Origin: Alicyclobacillus contaminans DSM 17975 | Lineage (GTDB): Bacteria > Bacillota > Bacilli > Alicyclobacillales > Alicyclobacillaceae | Direction of reading: 5' to 3' | Length of the DNA: 34,296 nt | Assembly (NCBI RefSeq): GCF_000429525.1 | Contig: NZ_AUCA01000035.1 | Coordinates: 1-34,296, forward strand | Shown: in pieces, positions 25,592 to 33,960 of the stretch | Position numbering within the stretch: position 1 is the first letter of the stretch | How the letters are laid out: each line of letters starts with the position of its first letter | Program-made: the position numbers and the translations under genes | Notes under the pieces: model-generated | Database searches by the model: none | What the model was told of the DNA's origin: nothing | The model's input: the letters and a program-made list of their open reading frames with translations, nothing else

Positions 25592-26539
25592 ATGTTCGGA
25601 ACAAAAAGAAAAAGAGTTGTCGGTCTCGACGTTGCAAAGCATGGGATTTCGGGTGTGGTCTTGCAGCATGGAACGGAAAAGGTGCGTGTCGCAGATGTGT
25701 TTTCGTTGCCTATGCCCGTTTCTGAGGATGGGACCCCCACACTTAATCCGCACGTGCAGAGAGAGCTGCGACAGGTGGTGGCGGCCCATCGGTTGCGGGG
25801 TAAGCCGGTGGTTTTGTCGGTGCCGAACGACCAGGTCATCGTCCGCTACCTGCAGATGCCGGTGGTACCCGAGACCGCGCTGCGGCAAGCCATTGAGGTG
25901 GAACTGGGCGTCACCATCCACCTGCCGTTCGAAGATCCGGTGTTTGATGTGAAGCGGGTGCCGGGGATTGGCGCGATGGAAGCGGAGGCAGATCAGATGG
26001 GGGTGTGCCTGATTGCTGCGCCGAAAGCGGTGATTGCGGAACGAATTGGACTGGTGAGAGCGGTAGGGCTCAATCCAGTGGCGGTTGACATTCAACCGCT
26101 GGCGTTGATTCGGGTAGGAAATATTAAACCGCGTGATCCATCCGAGTTGATGATTCTGGTTCAATTGGACGACGAAGAGTTGGCGCTCTCCATATTCGTA
26201 GGATCACACCTGTATTTCGTGCGCACTATGGAGATGGGCATTGGCAGAGAAGTGGATGATCCGATGCTGCTGAAATCTGCGGCGGAGGACATTGTTTATG
26301 AGATGAACCGCGTCGTGAACTTTTTCAACTTCAATCTGGGTGAAGTAGAACGACCGGTGGGCGTGGTGTATGTGCATACACTGCATCCCAAGAAACACTT
26401 TATTATTGAACAGCTTAACCAACAATTGTCAACGGAAGTAAACTTGATTGAGTTGGGCGTAGTTGGACAGATGAACGACGTCTCACCGGAGGCTTTCATG
26501 GCACTCGGGCTGTCCATGAGGAGAGGATACGAAGGATGA
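25592..26539 (+). CDS. pilM: Type IV pilus assembly protein PilM
   Basis: A 315-residue actin-like cytoplasmic protein. ATG 25592 follows GGGGTGAGG; an in-frame GTG 25574 is possible. VVGLDVAKHGISGVVL near the start and VPNDQVIVRYLQMPVVPETAL (residues about 76-96) fit PilM, which binds the N-terminus of PilN and links PilB to PilN-O. Its length is slightly short compared with proteobacterial PilM (about 350). Its end overlaps the start of pilN by four bases. Confidence 0.85.
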   Translation: MFGTKRKRVVGLDVAKHGISGVVLQHGTEKVRVADVFSLPMPVSEDGTPTLNPHVQRELRQVVAAHRLRGKPVVLSVPNDQVIVRYLQMPVVPETALRQAIEVELGVTIHLPFEDPVFDVKRVPGIGAMEAEADQMGVCLIAAPKAVIAERIGLVRAVGLNPVAVDIQPLALIRVGNIKPRDPSELMILVQLDDEELALSIFVGSHLYFVRTMEMGIGREVDDPMLLKSAAEDIVYEMNRVVNFFNFNLGEVERPVGVVYVHTLHPKKHFIIEQLNQQLSTEVNLIELGVVGQMNDVSPEAFMALGLSMRRGYEG

Positions 26540-27072
26540 ATTCAGCCTTCATGGAAGTAAATTTACTGCCTAAGGAGACGGTGCAAGAACGGTACTCTTT
26601 CGGTCTGAGAGCAGTTGGGGTGGGGTTGCTGTCCATTGCTATTCTCACATTTTGTATCACTGCCTGGCTGCAGCATAGCAGTGATGTGCGTGAACGACAG
26701 TTGCTGTCACAGGCCCAGTCAGATGTGGCAGCAGTGCAGCAGAAGCTGAACGCGGTTCACAGTGCAGAGGGCGGGCAGTCACCGGCTCCTGCGACAGAAC
26801 CTGCTGCGCAACAGACCTTGGTGCAACCGCTCGTACAGGCCGTCTCCAAGGTGCTGCCTTCCGGCGCGTCACTGACCACGGTACAGTGGTCAGGAACAGC
26901 GCTGACTCTTTCGGGAAGTTGCAAGAGCGTCGATGCCCTGGCCGACTATGAAGATGCGTTGGCACGGGTGCCGAATGTCAGTCAGGTTTTGGTCCAGAAT
27001 GTATCCTCGGGTGCGAATGGAGATTTTACATTTAGCATCAATGCCACCATGACGGGGAGCGGTGCGGCATGA
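26536..27072 (+). CDS. pilN: Type IV pilus assembly protein PilN
   Basis: A 178-residue bitopic membrane protein. The N-terminal MEVNLLPKE is the short PilN motif that binds PilM, and one hydrophobic segment (about residues 24-44) follows. A coiled-coil stretch (about residues 50-75) and a Pro/Ala linker (SPAPATEPAAQQ) lead to a small C-terminal fold. It pairs with PilO to form the alignment ring. It overlaps pilM at its start and pilO at its end (ATGA). Confidence 0.82.
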   Translation: MNSAFMEVNLLPKETVQERYSFGLRAVGVGLLSIAILTFCITAWLQHSSDVRERQLLSQAQSDVAAVQQKLNAVHSAEGGQSPAPATEPAAQQTLVQPLVQAVSKVLPSGASLTTVQWSGTALTLSGSCKSVDALADYEDALARVPNVSQVLVQNVSSGANGDFTFSINATMTGSGAA

Positions 27073-27614
27073 GCAGAGCAAAGTCACAATGGGTCCTCGT
27101 CTTGCTGGCTCTGTTAACCATCGTTTCGGCTGTGTGGTTTTTCGTTGAATACCGGAACTACTCAGTCCATCGCCGGAATTTTGACACTGTGCAGAGTCAG
27201 CTGTTGCTTTTGCAGGAACAACTGGCGAGAGCACAAGCCAAACCCAAGAACACGACGACTGCTCCTGCAACAGCTCAAGTCACGCCGAAAGGCGCCAATG
27301 AATCCAGTCTGATGCGCGAGATTGGGAATGCCGTCGCCAAATCCGGTGCCAAATTGCAGACAGTGACGTTTTCCTCATCAACAACGGGGAATAGCAACCC
27401 AACTTCCGGCGGCACGGGGCAGGTGTCCGCCCCTGCTGGGACACAGCCGCTGTATGCAGACATCCAGGCGACTGGAAGTACGGCCCAATTGCTTGAGTTT
27501 GTGAATTTGATTCAGACGAGCGATCGACTGTCCGTCTTGCGCAGCTTTACCATGAATGCAGGACAGAATGGACAGACGCTCGAGGTACAGTTCAATTTTC
27601 CATACCTCTCTTGA
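27069..27614 (+). CDS. pilO: Type IV pilus assembly protein PilO-like
   Basis: A 181-residue protein with one N-terminal membrane helix (WVLVLLALLTIVSAVWFFVE), a coiled coil (about residues 35-58), a Thr/Pro/Ala linker and an alpha/beta domain. The C-terminal PLYADIQATGSTAQLLEFVN is consistent with PilO ferredoxin-like folds. Sequence similarity in this family is low, so the call rests on topology and on its place after pilN (4-base overlap). It probably dimerises with PilN and contacts pilins in transit. Confidence 0.72.
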   Translation: MSRAKSQWVLVLLALLTIVSAVWFFVEYRNYSVHRRNFDTVQSQLLLLQEQLARAQAKPKNTTTAPATAQVTPKGANESSLMREIGNAVAKSGAKLQTVTFSSSTTGNSNPTSGGTGQVSAPAGTQPLYADIQATGSTAQLLEFVNLIQTSDRLSVLRSFTMNAGQNGQTLEVQFNFPYLS

Positions 27615-27625
27615 GGATGATTCAG

Positions 27626-28048
27626 ATGAAACGCCTTCATGCCACTCGGCCAGATGGTATGACCTTGATTGAAGTGCTGGCGTCTGTGGTGATACTCAGT
27701 ATGTTTTTGACAGGCATGCTAATGCTTTTGAACGCCATGTTCGTTACCTCAAAGCTGAACGCGCAGCAGCAGGATGCGACCACTTTGGCACAGAACATGA
27801 TGGCGCGCATGGAGTCGGAAGGCGCGGCTGCGTTCCTGTCTGACTATCAACAACAGTACGGACAGACGCCCGAGGTGGAGACACTCCACGGGGTCCACTA
27901 TATGGTCGTACCCCATCAAATACAGCCAACCCCGAGTTGGGCGGCAAGCAGTGCAGTCTATGTGGAGGTGGACGTGTCATGGTCGACGATTCAAGGCGGG
28001 AAAACCATCACCAAACAAATTGCCTTGAAGCGATTGTTCGATCAATGA
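27626..28048 (+). CDS. Type IV minor pilin (PilV-like prepilin)
   Basis: A 140-residue prepilin. ATG 27626 follows GAGGATGA; TTG 27611 and ATG 27617 are alternatives. The leader ends at Gly11 with mature MTLIEVLASVVILSMFLTG and Glu16 at +5. The globular domain is small (VEVDVSWSTIQGGKTITKQI at its end), like PilV/GspI minor pilins. It lies after pilO and overlaps the next prepilin gene by four bases. It probably belongs to the priming complex at the pilus tip. Confidence 0.82.
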   Translation: MKRLHATRPDGMTLIEVLASVVILSMFLTGMLMLLNAMFVTSKLNAQQQDATTLAQNMMARMESEGAAAFLSDYQQQYGQTPEVETLHGVHYMVVPHQIQPTPSWAASSAVYVEVDVSWSTIQGGKTITKQIALKRLFDQ

Positions 28049-28605
28049 CAAGTCTTTCCCAAGCGGAGGAAGGACTGACCTTAATAGAACTGTTGGCTGC
28101 ACTCGTGATTGGATCAGTGGTGTCCACTCTGCTGGTTTTCGTGATTTCTTATGAATTCAGATCATGGCAGTCGATTGAATCCCAGAGTAACTTACGCAGC
28201 AATGTCATATTTACGTCCAATGCCATACAGCAGATATTTCAGAATCTGGTTACATTCGGGCCGGACGAAAATGCGCCGGATGGCGCTTCTTGGATGGGAC
28301 TGGATGCAAATGGAAATACTGTGAAAATCCAATTAAAAACAACTGGAACCACGGGGCCGTCGAATGGGAACGTTCCAATCATAGGCATTGCAATCACGGA
28401 TACATCATCCCCTACCGGAGACGGACCGCCGCTCGTGCCGAGCACGGTTTATACCTTCAACGATACATCGTTTGCCGGGACAAATTTTGAGTTGAATGAT
28501 GTCGACAACGTCATTGAGCTGAACCTGCAGGCTACTTACTATGGGACCGAATCGCCGGTGGTATATCAAACCACGGAGGACTTTACCCTTGGGGGAGGGG
28601 ATTAA
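28045..28605 (+). CDS. Type IV minor pilin (PilW/GspJ-like prepilin)
   Basis: A 186-residue prepilin whose ATG 28045 overlaps the preceding stop, so translation is probably coupled; no separate ribosome binding site is obvious. The leader MTSLSQAEEG is cut after Gly10, giving LTLIELLAALVIGSVVSTLL with Glu15 at +5. The globular part (about residues 45-186) has beta-rich segments and ends VVYQTTEDFTLGGGD. Size and position fit PilW or GspJ. It likely acts with the flanking minor pilins. Confidence 0.8.
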   Translation: MTSLSQAEEGLTLIELLAALVIGSVVSTLLVFVISYEFRSWQSIESQSNLRSNVIFTSNAIQQIFQNLVTFGPDENAPDGASWMGLDANGNTVKIQLKTTGTTGPSNGNVPIIGIAITDTSSPTGDGPPLVPSTVYTFNDTSFAGTNFELNDVDNVIELNLQATYYGTESPVVYQTTEDFTLGGGD

Positions 28606-28606
28606 A

Positions 28607-30304
28607 TTGAAGGAGAAAGACAAGGGCTCCACGCTGCTCACCGTGCTCGCGGCCGTGCTGATTTTGAGTACCATGATGACCGCATTGGTGGCCACGTCTG
28701 CGCAGGACATGGCCAACAGCGCGAAATTCATGGATGCCACGACTGCTCTGGACAATGCGCGCTCCGGCATGCAGGCATTGTACCAGAAGACGGGCGAAGA
28801 ATGGGAAAAAATGGGCGGCGAAACAATCACGGATGTGGCAACGGCGATTGCCGACTTACAACAGCTGCCTGAGGCTGTGTCGGCGGACTTCCCCAATTCT
28901 GACTCAAGCCGACCGTTCACGCTGGTGAAGTTTAATCTGGCGGATGACGATTTTCAACAAGTCCAGGCGAATGATTCGTCTGCCACCACCATCTGGGCCA
29001 CGTATGACGTCGTGGTGAGCAGCACAGTGAATCAGGTCACTCGAACGTTGTCGGACACGTTCACAATTTCCGGATCATTTACGTCGGGGAGTTCCAGTCC
29101 TGGAGGGGGTGGAGACAACGGCGGAGACAATTCAGGTAACGGGCCCAGTATGACGGTGTACGCAGACGACCACCTGTACGTGCTTGGAAATCCAAAGATT
29201 TCTCAAGGACAGATAGAAGCAGGAGCTGTGGACTTTCGTATTACGCCATGGTCGTACTTCTTGGGGCTCTCCAGCAACCAGACGTTTCTTCCCGACTTTA
29301 CCGGCTCCACGCTATCGGCGGCCAAGGGTTATTACTCCTTTAGTGGATTTAACGGAGATGATTGGCTTACATCGTGTCTGAACAAATCAGATGACAGTAG
29401 CCCGACCCAAATTAACGCTTCTTCCCCGCCCCCGTCCATTGCGGTTTCTCAACTGCCACAGTACGAGCATGGGGCACAGTTGGTTCCTTACCAATCGTAT
29501 TCTCAGTGGCAAACGGACATAAAGCAACTGTCTACAACTCTCAAAAATGTGTCATCTTCGTTTGCAAATAACCCACCTGCGTTTGGCATAGACCTATGGT
29601 CAGGCATCTTGTCTCCTTGGTTTGGCGGTGACTCGAAATATGTGGCTCAAGGGGACTTGAATAGCAATCATACGTACTTGGTCATCCAATCTGCCACCGT
29701 GAACAATCAGACTCACGTACCAGGGAATTTAGTGGTCTCAGGATTCTTGTTCGGCCAAACTAATCTAAACATGTCCAGCAGTATGCTGGTGGATGGCTCC
29801 CTGTTTATACCACATCTCGGCACAATGACAGTCAGTCAACCCTTGTTTGTAAAGGGGGATCTATATGTTCTTGGCGGGACACTTACAGGTACGGCTCCAA
29901 TTTACGTTGGTGGTCACGTAGTGATTGTCAATACGCCGGGAACCACCAGCCAATTGGATCTCCGTAGTGCTGGGCCCATTATTGTCATCGGGGTACCAAC
30001 GGCCACCATCAATGGACGCTTGGTCAGCGGTGACTACGTGTATTTAGAGGGAAGTCCAGGGTCTCACGGTGAGACGTACACCGTTCACGGACAAGTGGAA
30101 GGAGAAAATGTGATACTCACCAGTATACCTGATTTGTGGGGGAATCCCGGGATTATAATCAATGGTAACAATGCTGGGAACAACAGCGGATCCGGGTCCG
30201 ATAGCGGAGGCAAAGGGAGTGGCGGCGGTGGAGCCACCACGCCAGCGGTGAGTGGTTTGATGCTGGCTCCGATGCCACAACCGACCACTTCGGTTGGTAG
30301 TTAA
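28607..30304 (+). CDS. Large PilX/GspK-like tip protein with predicted beta-helical head
   Basis: A 565-residue protein. TTG 28607 is taken as start because GGGGGAGGGG lies six bases before it. Residues 1-7 (MKEKDKG) form a short leader; STLLTVLAAVLILSTMMTAL follows, with Thr12 at the +5 position where pilins have Glu, as in GspK/PilX tip proteins. A Gly/Asn/Ser/Pro linker (about residues 160-180) leads to a large extracellular part. Its second half repeats short beta strands of the kind seen in right-handed beta-helices (VPGNLVVSGFLFGQTNL; VKGDLYVLGGTLTGTAPIYV; VGGHVVIV). A second Gly/Ser linker (GSGSDSGGKGSGGGG) precedes the C-terminus. Possibly a pilus-tip adhesin; that function is inferred from architecture and position only. 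Confidence 0.7.
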   Translation: MKEKDKGSTLLTVLAAVLILSTMMTALVATSAQDMANSAKFMDATTALDNARSGMQALYQKTGEEWEKMGGETITDVATAIADLQQLPEAVSADFPNSDSSRPFTLVKFNLADDDFQQVQANDSSATTIWATYDVVVSSTVNQVTRTLSDTFTISGSFTSGSSSPGGGGDNGGDNSGNGPSMTVYADDHLYVLGNPKISQGQIEAGAVDFRITPWSYFLGLSSNQTFLPDFTGSTLSAAKGYYSFSGFNGDDWLTSCLNKSDDSSPTQINASSPPPSIAVSQLPQYEHGAQLVPYQSYSQWQTDIKQLSTTLKNVSSSFANNPPAFGIDLWSGILSPWFGGDSKYVAQGDLNSNHTYLVIQSATVNNQTHVPGNLVVSGFLFGQTNLNMSSSMLVDGSLFIPHLGTMTVSQPLFVKGDLYVLGGTLTGTAPIYVGGHVVIVNTPGTTSQLDLRSAGPIIVIGVPTATINGRLVSGDYVYLEGSPGSHGETYTVHGQVEGENVILTSIPDLWGNPGIIINGNNAGNNSGSGSDSGGKGSGGGGATTPAVSGLMLAPMPQPTTSVGS

Positions 30305-30347
30305 CGTGGATGGTGTTCAAGGGATCCCAGATACGTACAATCCATTT

Positions 30348-30403
30348 TCGCATATCCATCCCTGACGACCACAACGGCGGGGGTGGATGTTTGTGTGAAT
30401 TTA
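30348..30403 (+). repeat. Direct repeat copy 1: degenerate cotJC leader and start
   Basis: These 56 bases match 30997-31052 at all but two positions. Read in the cotJC frame the copy gives GTG TGA ATT TAC GAA TAG, the start of CotJC with Trp changed to a stop. Weaker similarity extends roughly ten bases on each side. It is a fragment of a duplicated, decayed cotJC. Confidence 0.85.
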
Positions 30404-30408
30404 CGAAT

Positions 30409-30439
30409 AGAACCTCGGATGGAATAACCGAGGTTCTTT
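30409..30439 (+). terminator. Stem-loop after pilus cluster, possible terminator
   Basis: AGAACCTCGG (30409-30418) and CCGAGGTTCT (30428-30437) form a perfect ten-pair stem with a 9-base loop, followed by only three T. It could end the pilus transcript, or that of the convergent phzF fragment. Confidence 0.55.
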
Positions 30440-30483
30440 GGAGATGACCTCATGTCAGTTTCTATTCTCAGCATGATAAGTGG

Positions 30484-30975
30484 TCAATCCAGCTGAAGTT
30501 GGCCAGTCCCTGTGATCACTGCCGTACCGCCCACGCGGATTTCAGGTGAATCTCCAGGAATGGTATCCACGAAGACCATTCCCGGACGTCCCATGGAATC
30601 TCCCTGCGCGATGCGTAACGAATGTCTTTGTTCGGAATTCAGTATTCCTTCCAGAACGAGATACCCAGCCAGCGCGCCATTTGCCGCGCCGGTAACCGGA
30701 TCCTCCGGGATGCCCACTGCAGGGCCAAAGTCACGGGTGTAAATATCGTATGGATCTCCTTCTTCGGAGAATGTAAACAGATGTGTAGTCGCTGACTGTT
30801 GCTTCGCATTCATCTCGGCTAATTCGGTGAGATGAGGTTGCGCAGCATCGATGGCGGCGCGGGAAGCCACGGGGACGAGTAAGTGCCAGTTTCCCGTATA
30901 ACCAAGTCGAATGGGATAGTTCGATGCGATGTCGGAAACGTTCATCCCGAAAATACGGGCGATTTCCTCGGCTCA
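30484..30975 (-). pseudogene. PhzF-family isomerase-like gene, N-terminal half missing
   Basis: The readable frame gives the C-terminal half of a PhzF-type protein: FGMNVSDIASNYPIRLGYTG, then TRDFGPAVGIPEDPVTGAANGALAGYL, and a beta-rich end with GRPGMVFV. PhzF proteins are isomerases acting on aromatic or keto acids; the full family length is near 290-300 residues. Upstream of AEEIARIFG the frame is closed by TGA, so roughly 130 N-terminal residues are missing and no start signal is visible. The fragment lies between the two cotJC-leader repeats, with its broken end close to copy 2. Confidence 0.75.
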
Positions 30976-30996
30976 CCGAATACAGACAACTCGTGC

Positions 30997-31052
30997 TCGC
31001 ATATCCATCCCTGAGGACCACAACGGCGGGGGTGGATGTTTGTGTGGATTTA
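30997..31052 (+). repeat. Direct repeat copy 2: functional cotJC leader and start
   Basis: The intact partner of 30348-30403, carrying the GGGGGTGG ribosome binding site and the GTG start of cotJC. The two differences from copy 1 are C/G in GACGAC versus GAGGAC, and A/G in the codon after GTG (TGA versus TGG). Confidence 0.85.
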
Positions 31053-31611
31053 TGAAAAAAAGCTGCAGTATCCGGTCCGCGTCAGCAAATGTGATCCAAG
31101 GCTGGCCAAGTTTCTCATTGAACAATATGGCGGTGCCGACGGGGAACTGGCGGCGGCCCTGCGCTATCTCAATCAGCGATACTCAATCCCGGATAAAGTC
31201 ATTGGGCTGTTGACCGACATCGGGACGGAAGAGTTCGCCCACCTCGAAATGATTGCCACCATGGTCTACAAATTGACCAAGGACGCCACACCGGAACAGT
31301 TGAAGGCGGCGGGGCTTGGTGAGCATTTCGCCGATCACGACCATGCGCTGGCGTATCACAATGCGGCGGGCGTTCCGTGGACCGCAACATACATCCAGGC
31401 GAAGGGCGATCCCATTGCGGATTTGTACGAGGATATCGCCGCGGAGGAAAAGGCGCGCGCCACCTATCAATGGCTGATAGACATCACGGATGATGTGGAT
31501 ATTCAAGACGCACTCAAGTTTCTGCGGGAGCGGGAGATTGTGCATTCGCTGCGCTTTCGCGAAGCGGTGGAGATTCTCAAGGAGCACCAGGAGAAGAAGA
31601 CCGTATTCTGA
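31042..31611 (+). CDS. cotJC: Spore coat protein CotJC, manganese-catalase family
   Basis: A 189-residue protein, the usual CotJC length. GTG 31042 is chosen since GGGGGTGG ends six bases before it and the N-terminus WIYEKKLQYPVRVSKCDP then fits the family; ATG 31036 overlaps the binding site. The ferritin-like dimanganese motifs are present: GTEEFAHLEMIATMVY (residues about 64-79) and a second EExxR/H region, YEDIAAEEKARATYQWL. CotJC is a coat protein thought to protect the spore from peroxide. It is separated from cotJA-cotJB by the pilus cluster, so it must have its own promoter or read-through from upstream; no sigma-E promoter could be identified by eye. Confidence 0.93.
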   Translation: MWIYEKKLQYPVRVSKCDPRLAKFLIEQYGGADGELAAALRYLNQRYSIPDKVIGLLTDIGTEEFAHLEMIATMVYKLTKDATPEQLKAAGLGEHFADHDHALAYHNAAGVPWTATYIQAKGDPIADLYEDIAAEEKARATYQWLIDITDDVDIQDALKFLREREIVHSLRFREAVEILKEHQEKKTVF

Positions 31612-31833
31612 ACTGTGGTGCGACCGTGCTCGCTGGGTTTCGTGGGATGCACGAGCCGTCGAGTCCTGAAGTACCCACTCCAGGCGTGCGGCGGCGGACG
31701 GTTGTGGGACAAGCTGAGGTGTTCTCCCGTGTTCAGTGCAGCCACCCAAAATGAAAAGATCCCCTTCACGACGTTTGAAGGGGATCTCCACTGCCGCAAT
31801 GCTACTGTAGTAGCACTCGTTGCGGCTAGAGTC
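31612..31833. other. Intergenic region between cotJC and adh
   Basis: No gene. The only notable structure is the adh terminator at 31748-31787. Confidence 0.6.
31748..31787 (-). terminator. Terminator of the alcohol dehydrogenase gene
   Basis: AGATCCCCTTCA (31757-31768) and TGAAGGGGATCT (31776-31787) form a perfect 12-bp stem with a 7-base loop. Read on the minus strand it is followed by TTTCATTTT, so it terminates the adh transcript arriving from the right; it may also stop cotJC transcripts. Confidence 0.85.
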
Positions 31834-32871
31834 TCACTGGTACAGGATGACCTTCAGCGCATTTTCTTTCGCGGCGTTTCCGAAGACATCGTACGCCTGT
31901 AGGATGTCAGACAGCGGGAAGCGGTGGGTGATGAGTTGTTTTGGTTCGAGTTTACCGGACAGCACGGTCTTGAGCAGCATCGGCGTCGAATTTGTGTCCA
32001 CGAGACCAGTGGTTAAGGTGATATTTTGAATCCACAGTTTCTCGAGGTGTAGATCCACGCTCTTGCCGTGCACGCCAACGTTGGCGATTCGTCCACCCGC
32101 CCCTACAATATTTTGACAGATATCGAACGTGGCTGGCACTCCAACGGCTTCAATGGCGACATCCACGCCTTTGCCGCCAGTCAGGTCCAGGACGGCTTCC
32201 ACAGCGTTGCCCTGGGAACTGTTCACGGTCTTTGTGGCGCCAAACTTACGCGCAACTTCCAATCGATTGTCATCCAGGTCAACCGCGATGATTTCAGCGG
32301 GAGAATAGAATTGGGCTGTCAGTAGGGCTGCCAAACCGACGGGACCGGCACCGACAATAGCCACCGTGTCTCCTGGCTGAACCTGCCCCTTCAGGACACC
32401 GATCTCAAAGCCGGTGGGAAGGATGTCACTCAACATCACAAGCGCCTCTTCATCGACGCCCTCCGGAATCGGATACAGACTGGTGTCCGCATACGGAATT
32501 CTTACGTATTCGGCTTGTGTCCCGTCAATGAGGTGTCCGAGAATCCAGCCACCGTCTTCACAGTGCGAATACATGCCCTTCTTACAGTTGTCGCACTTCG
32601 CGCAGGATGTCACGCAGGATATCAAAACCTTATCTCCAACCTTGAAGTTATGGACCCCGGATCCGACTTCCTCAATAATCCCAACACCTTCATGGCCAAG
32701 CGTACGTCCCTCAACCACCTCAGGCACATCGCCCTTCAAAATGTGCAGATCTGTTCCGCAAATGGTGGTTTTGGTGATTTTTACAATTGCATCTGTGGGC
32801 GATTGAATGGTCGGGGTAGGTTTGTCCGTCCATTCTTTCTTTCCAGGGCCACGATATACAAGCGCTTTCAT
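31834..32871 (-). CDS. Zinc-dependent alcohol dehydrogenase (MDR family)
   Basis: A 345-residue medium-chain dehydrogenase. ATG 32871 follows AAGGAGGG by eight bases. Catalytic-zinc ligands are Cys38 (ICGTDLHILKG), His60 and Glu61 (TLGHEGVG). The structural-zinc cluster is CAKCDNCKKGMYSHC. The Rossmann motif VGAGPVGLAA with DLDDNRLE suggests NAD. It interconverts an alcohol with an aldehyde or ketone in the cytoplasm; the substrate is not readable, though WILGHLIDGTQAEYVRIPYA is the signature of short secondary-alcohol or ethanol-type enzymes. It is apparently monocistronic, with a TATAAT -10 box upstream (minus strand 32906-32901). Confidence 0.92.
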   Translation of the reverse strand: MKALVYRGPGKKEWTDKPTPTIQSPTDAIVKITKTTICGTDLHILKGDVPEVVEGRTLGHEGVGIIEEVGSGVHNFKVGDKVLISCVTSCAKCDNCKKGMYSHCEDGGWILGHLIDGTQAEYVRIPYADTSLYPIPEGVDEEALVMLSDILPTGFEIGVLKGQVQPGDTVAIVGAGPVGLAALLTAQFYSPAEIIAVDLDDNRLEVARKFGATKTVNSSQGNAVEAVLDLTGGKGVDVAIEAVGVPATFDICQNIVGAGGRIANVGVHGKSVDLHLEKLWIQNITLTTGLVDTNSTPMLLKTVLSGKLEPKQLITHRFPLSDILQAYDVFGNAAKENALKVILYQ

Positions 32872-32900
32872 TATTGACACCCTCCTTCACGTGGATAAAT

Positions 32901-32906
32901 ATTATA
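32901..32906 (-). promoter_or_regulatory. TATAAT -10 box of the adh promoter
   Basis: A perfect -10 hexamer on the minus strand, 30 bases upstream of the adh ATG, in an A/T-rich stretch. No good -35 hexamer is present at 16-18 bases, so an activator or extended -10 contact may be needed. Confidence 0.45.
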
Positions 32907-33001
32907 ATACTACAATCAAACGCGAAATTGTATCGTTATTTTGGGAAAAACACCACTTCATAGACTGCCCCGTACGCAATCCAGCGCATAAGGTGTCTCA
33001 C

Positions 33002-33412
33002 GTGACTTTGTTGCGATACGTTCAGCGTGGTCGTCAAACTGGGATATTGGGAACATGTAAGGTGGATGGAGAAGATCAAATTGTTTCGGGTGTTTTGAGT
33101 AGAAATGTGAAGACGGGCGAATGGGTATTTGGCGGTGGATGGACCAAGCCGCCGTCGGGTGAACCTCTCTACTGGGGAATGTGTGCTTCCAGGGGATGGG
33201 CCTTCGTATCGGGAGTGGCATTCGACAGATCTATTTCCAAATTGCACGTCACCATGGCCGACAGTGGAATTCAGCAGCAAATACCCGTGGATGGGAATGG
33301 ATACTTTGCACAATTTATTTCCGTACCAAAGACGGAACATCTGCCCTATCGATGGATCGTCGAGGCTATGACAGAAATGAACACATTTGAACTTCCGCAC
33401 AGAGTGCAATAA
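33002..33412 (+). CDS. Hypothetical protein, start uncertain, possibly 5'-truncated
   Basis: An open frame continues upstream to 32807, but that part overlaps adh. GTG 33002 is chosen since AAGGTG lies six bases before it, giving 136 residues; GTG 32993 would be an alternative. The segment contains Gly-rich beta-like repeats (NVKTGEWVFGGGWTKPPSG; WGMCASRGWAFVSGVA) and ends LPYRWIVEAMTEMNTF. I recognise no family. Lack of an N-terminal signal and a weak start suggest a fragment or an orphan gene. It lies between divergent adh and a membrane-anchored protein. Confidence 0.4.
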   Translation: MTLLRYVQRGRQTGILGTCKVDGEDQIVSGVLSRNVKTGEWVFGGGWTKPPSGEPLYWGMCASRGWAFVSGVAFDRSISKLHVTMADSGIQQQIPVDGNGYFAQFISVPKTEHLPYRWIVEAMTEMNTFELPHRVQ

Positions 33413-33491
33413 CGGGATCCCGCCAAATCTGTTTGTATTGTCCGTGTAATTATGTGAAAATTCCTTTCGTTTTGGGCAGGAGGTTGTATCC

Positions 33492-33960
33492 ATGAGGCTT
33501 CGTCTCAAGCACATCGCATGGATGCTAGCGAGCCTGATGATTGTCGGCATTGGCTATTTATCCACGTTTCATCCTTCGTCGAATGTTCCAAAGGATTACA
33601 CGCTTCCGAATGACAACTTTGACACAGCCACCATGCAACAGATCGAAGCGGATTTGCAACAATATCAAGTGGCACAGAATCCGCACGATCATGAAGTGTA
33701 CATGGTGACAGGGGGGCTAGGTGTTGAAAACCCCACAATCATGTCGTGGGACTCGGATGGAAACATGACGTTTGGATTTTATGGCCCACCTGGGGAGATC
33801 TTCGAAATCCAGGAGACGGGCCAAGATCCTAGATCATGGAAAAGAGTGATTCCGCAGGGGAAACCGGATCCAAAAACCAAGCAGGGTGTGACGTTCACTT
33901 ACAAGCCTCTTCACTGGATTGAACAGTACAGTTCAACAGGGCAGGTGTATTATAAACTAG
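33492..33960 (+). pseudogene. Membrane-anchored hypothetical protein truncated by an IS630-type element
   Basis: ATG 33492 follows GGAGG (GCAGGAGGTTG). Residues about 4-25 form a signal anchor (LKHIAWMLASLMIVGIGYLS). The exported part begins after SNVPKDYTLPNDNF and is soluble, with YMVTGGLGVENPTIMSWDSDGN about residues 75-96. The frame continues past about 33960, but from there the sequence belongs to the transposon, whose transposase reads on the other strand. The natural C-terminus is lost, and the open reading to 34124 would add a foreign tail. I do not recognise the family. Confidence 0.6.

Larger units (their letters stand above)
30305..30483. other. End of pilus cluster: dead cotJC start and hairpin
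   Basis: No intact gene. It holds one copy of the cotJC-leader repeat (30348-30403), whose start is followed at once by TGA and then a TAG. The stem-loop AGAACCTCGG/CCGAGGTTCT follows (30409-30418/30428-30437). Confidence 0.6.

Noticed and set aside
32807-33001. Upstream extension of the hypothetical ORF at 33002.
   Set aside because: It overlaps the adh coding region and promoter, and has no ribosome binding site.
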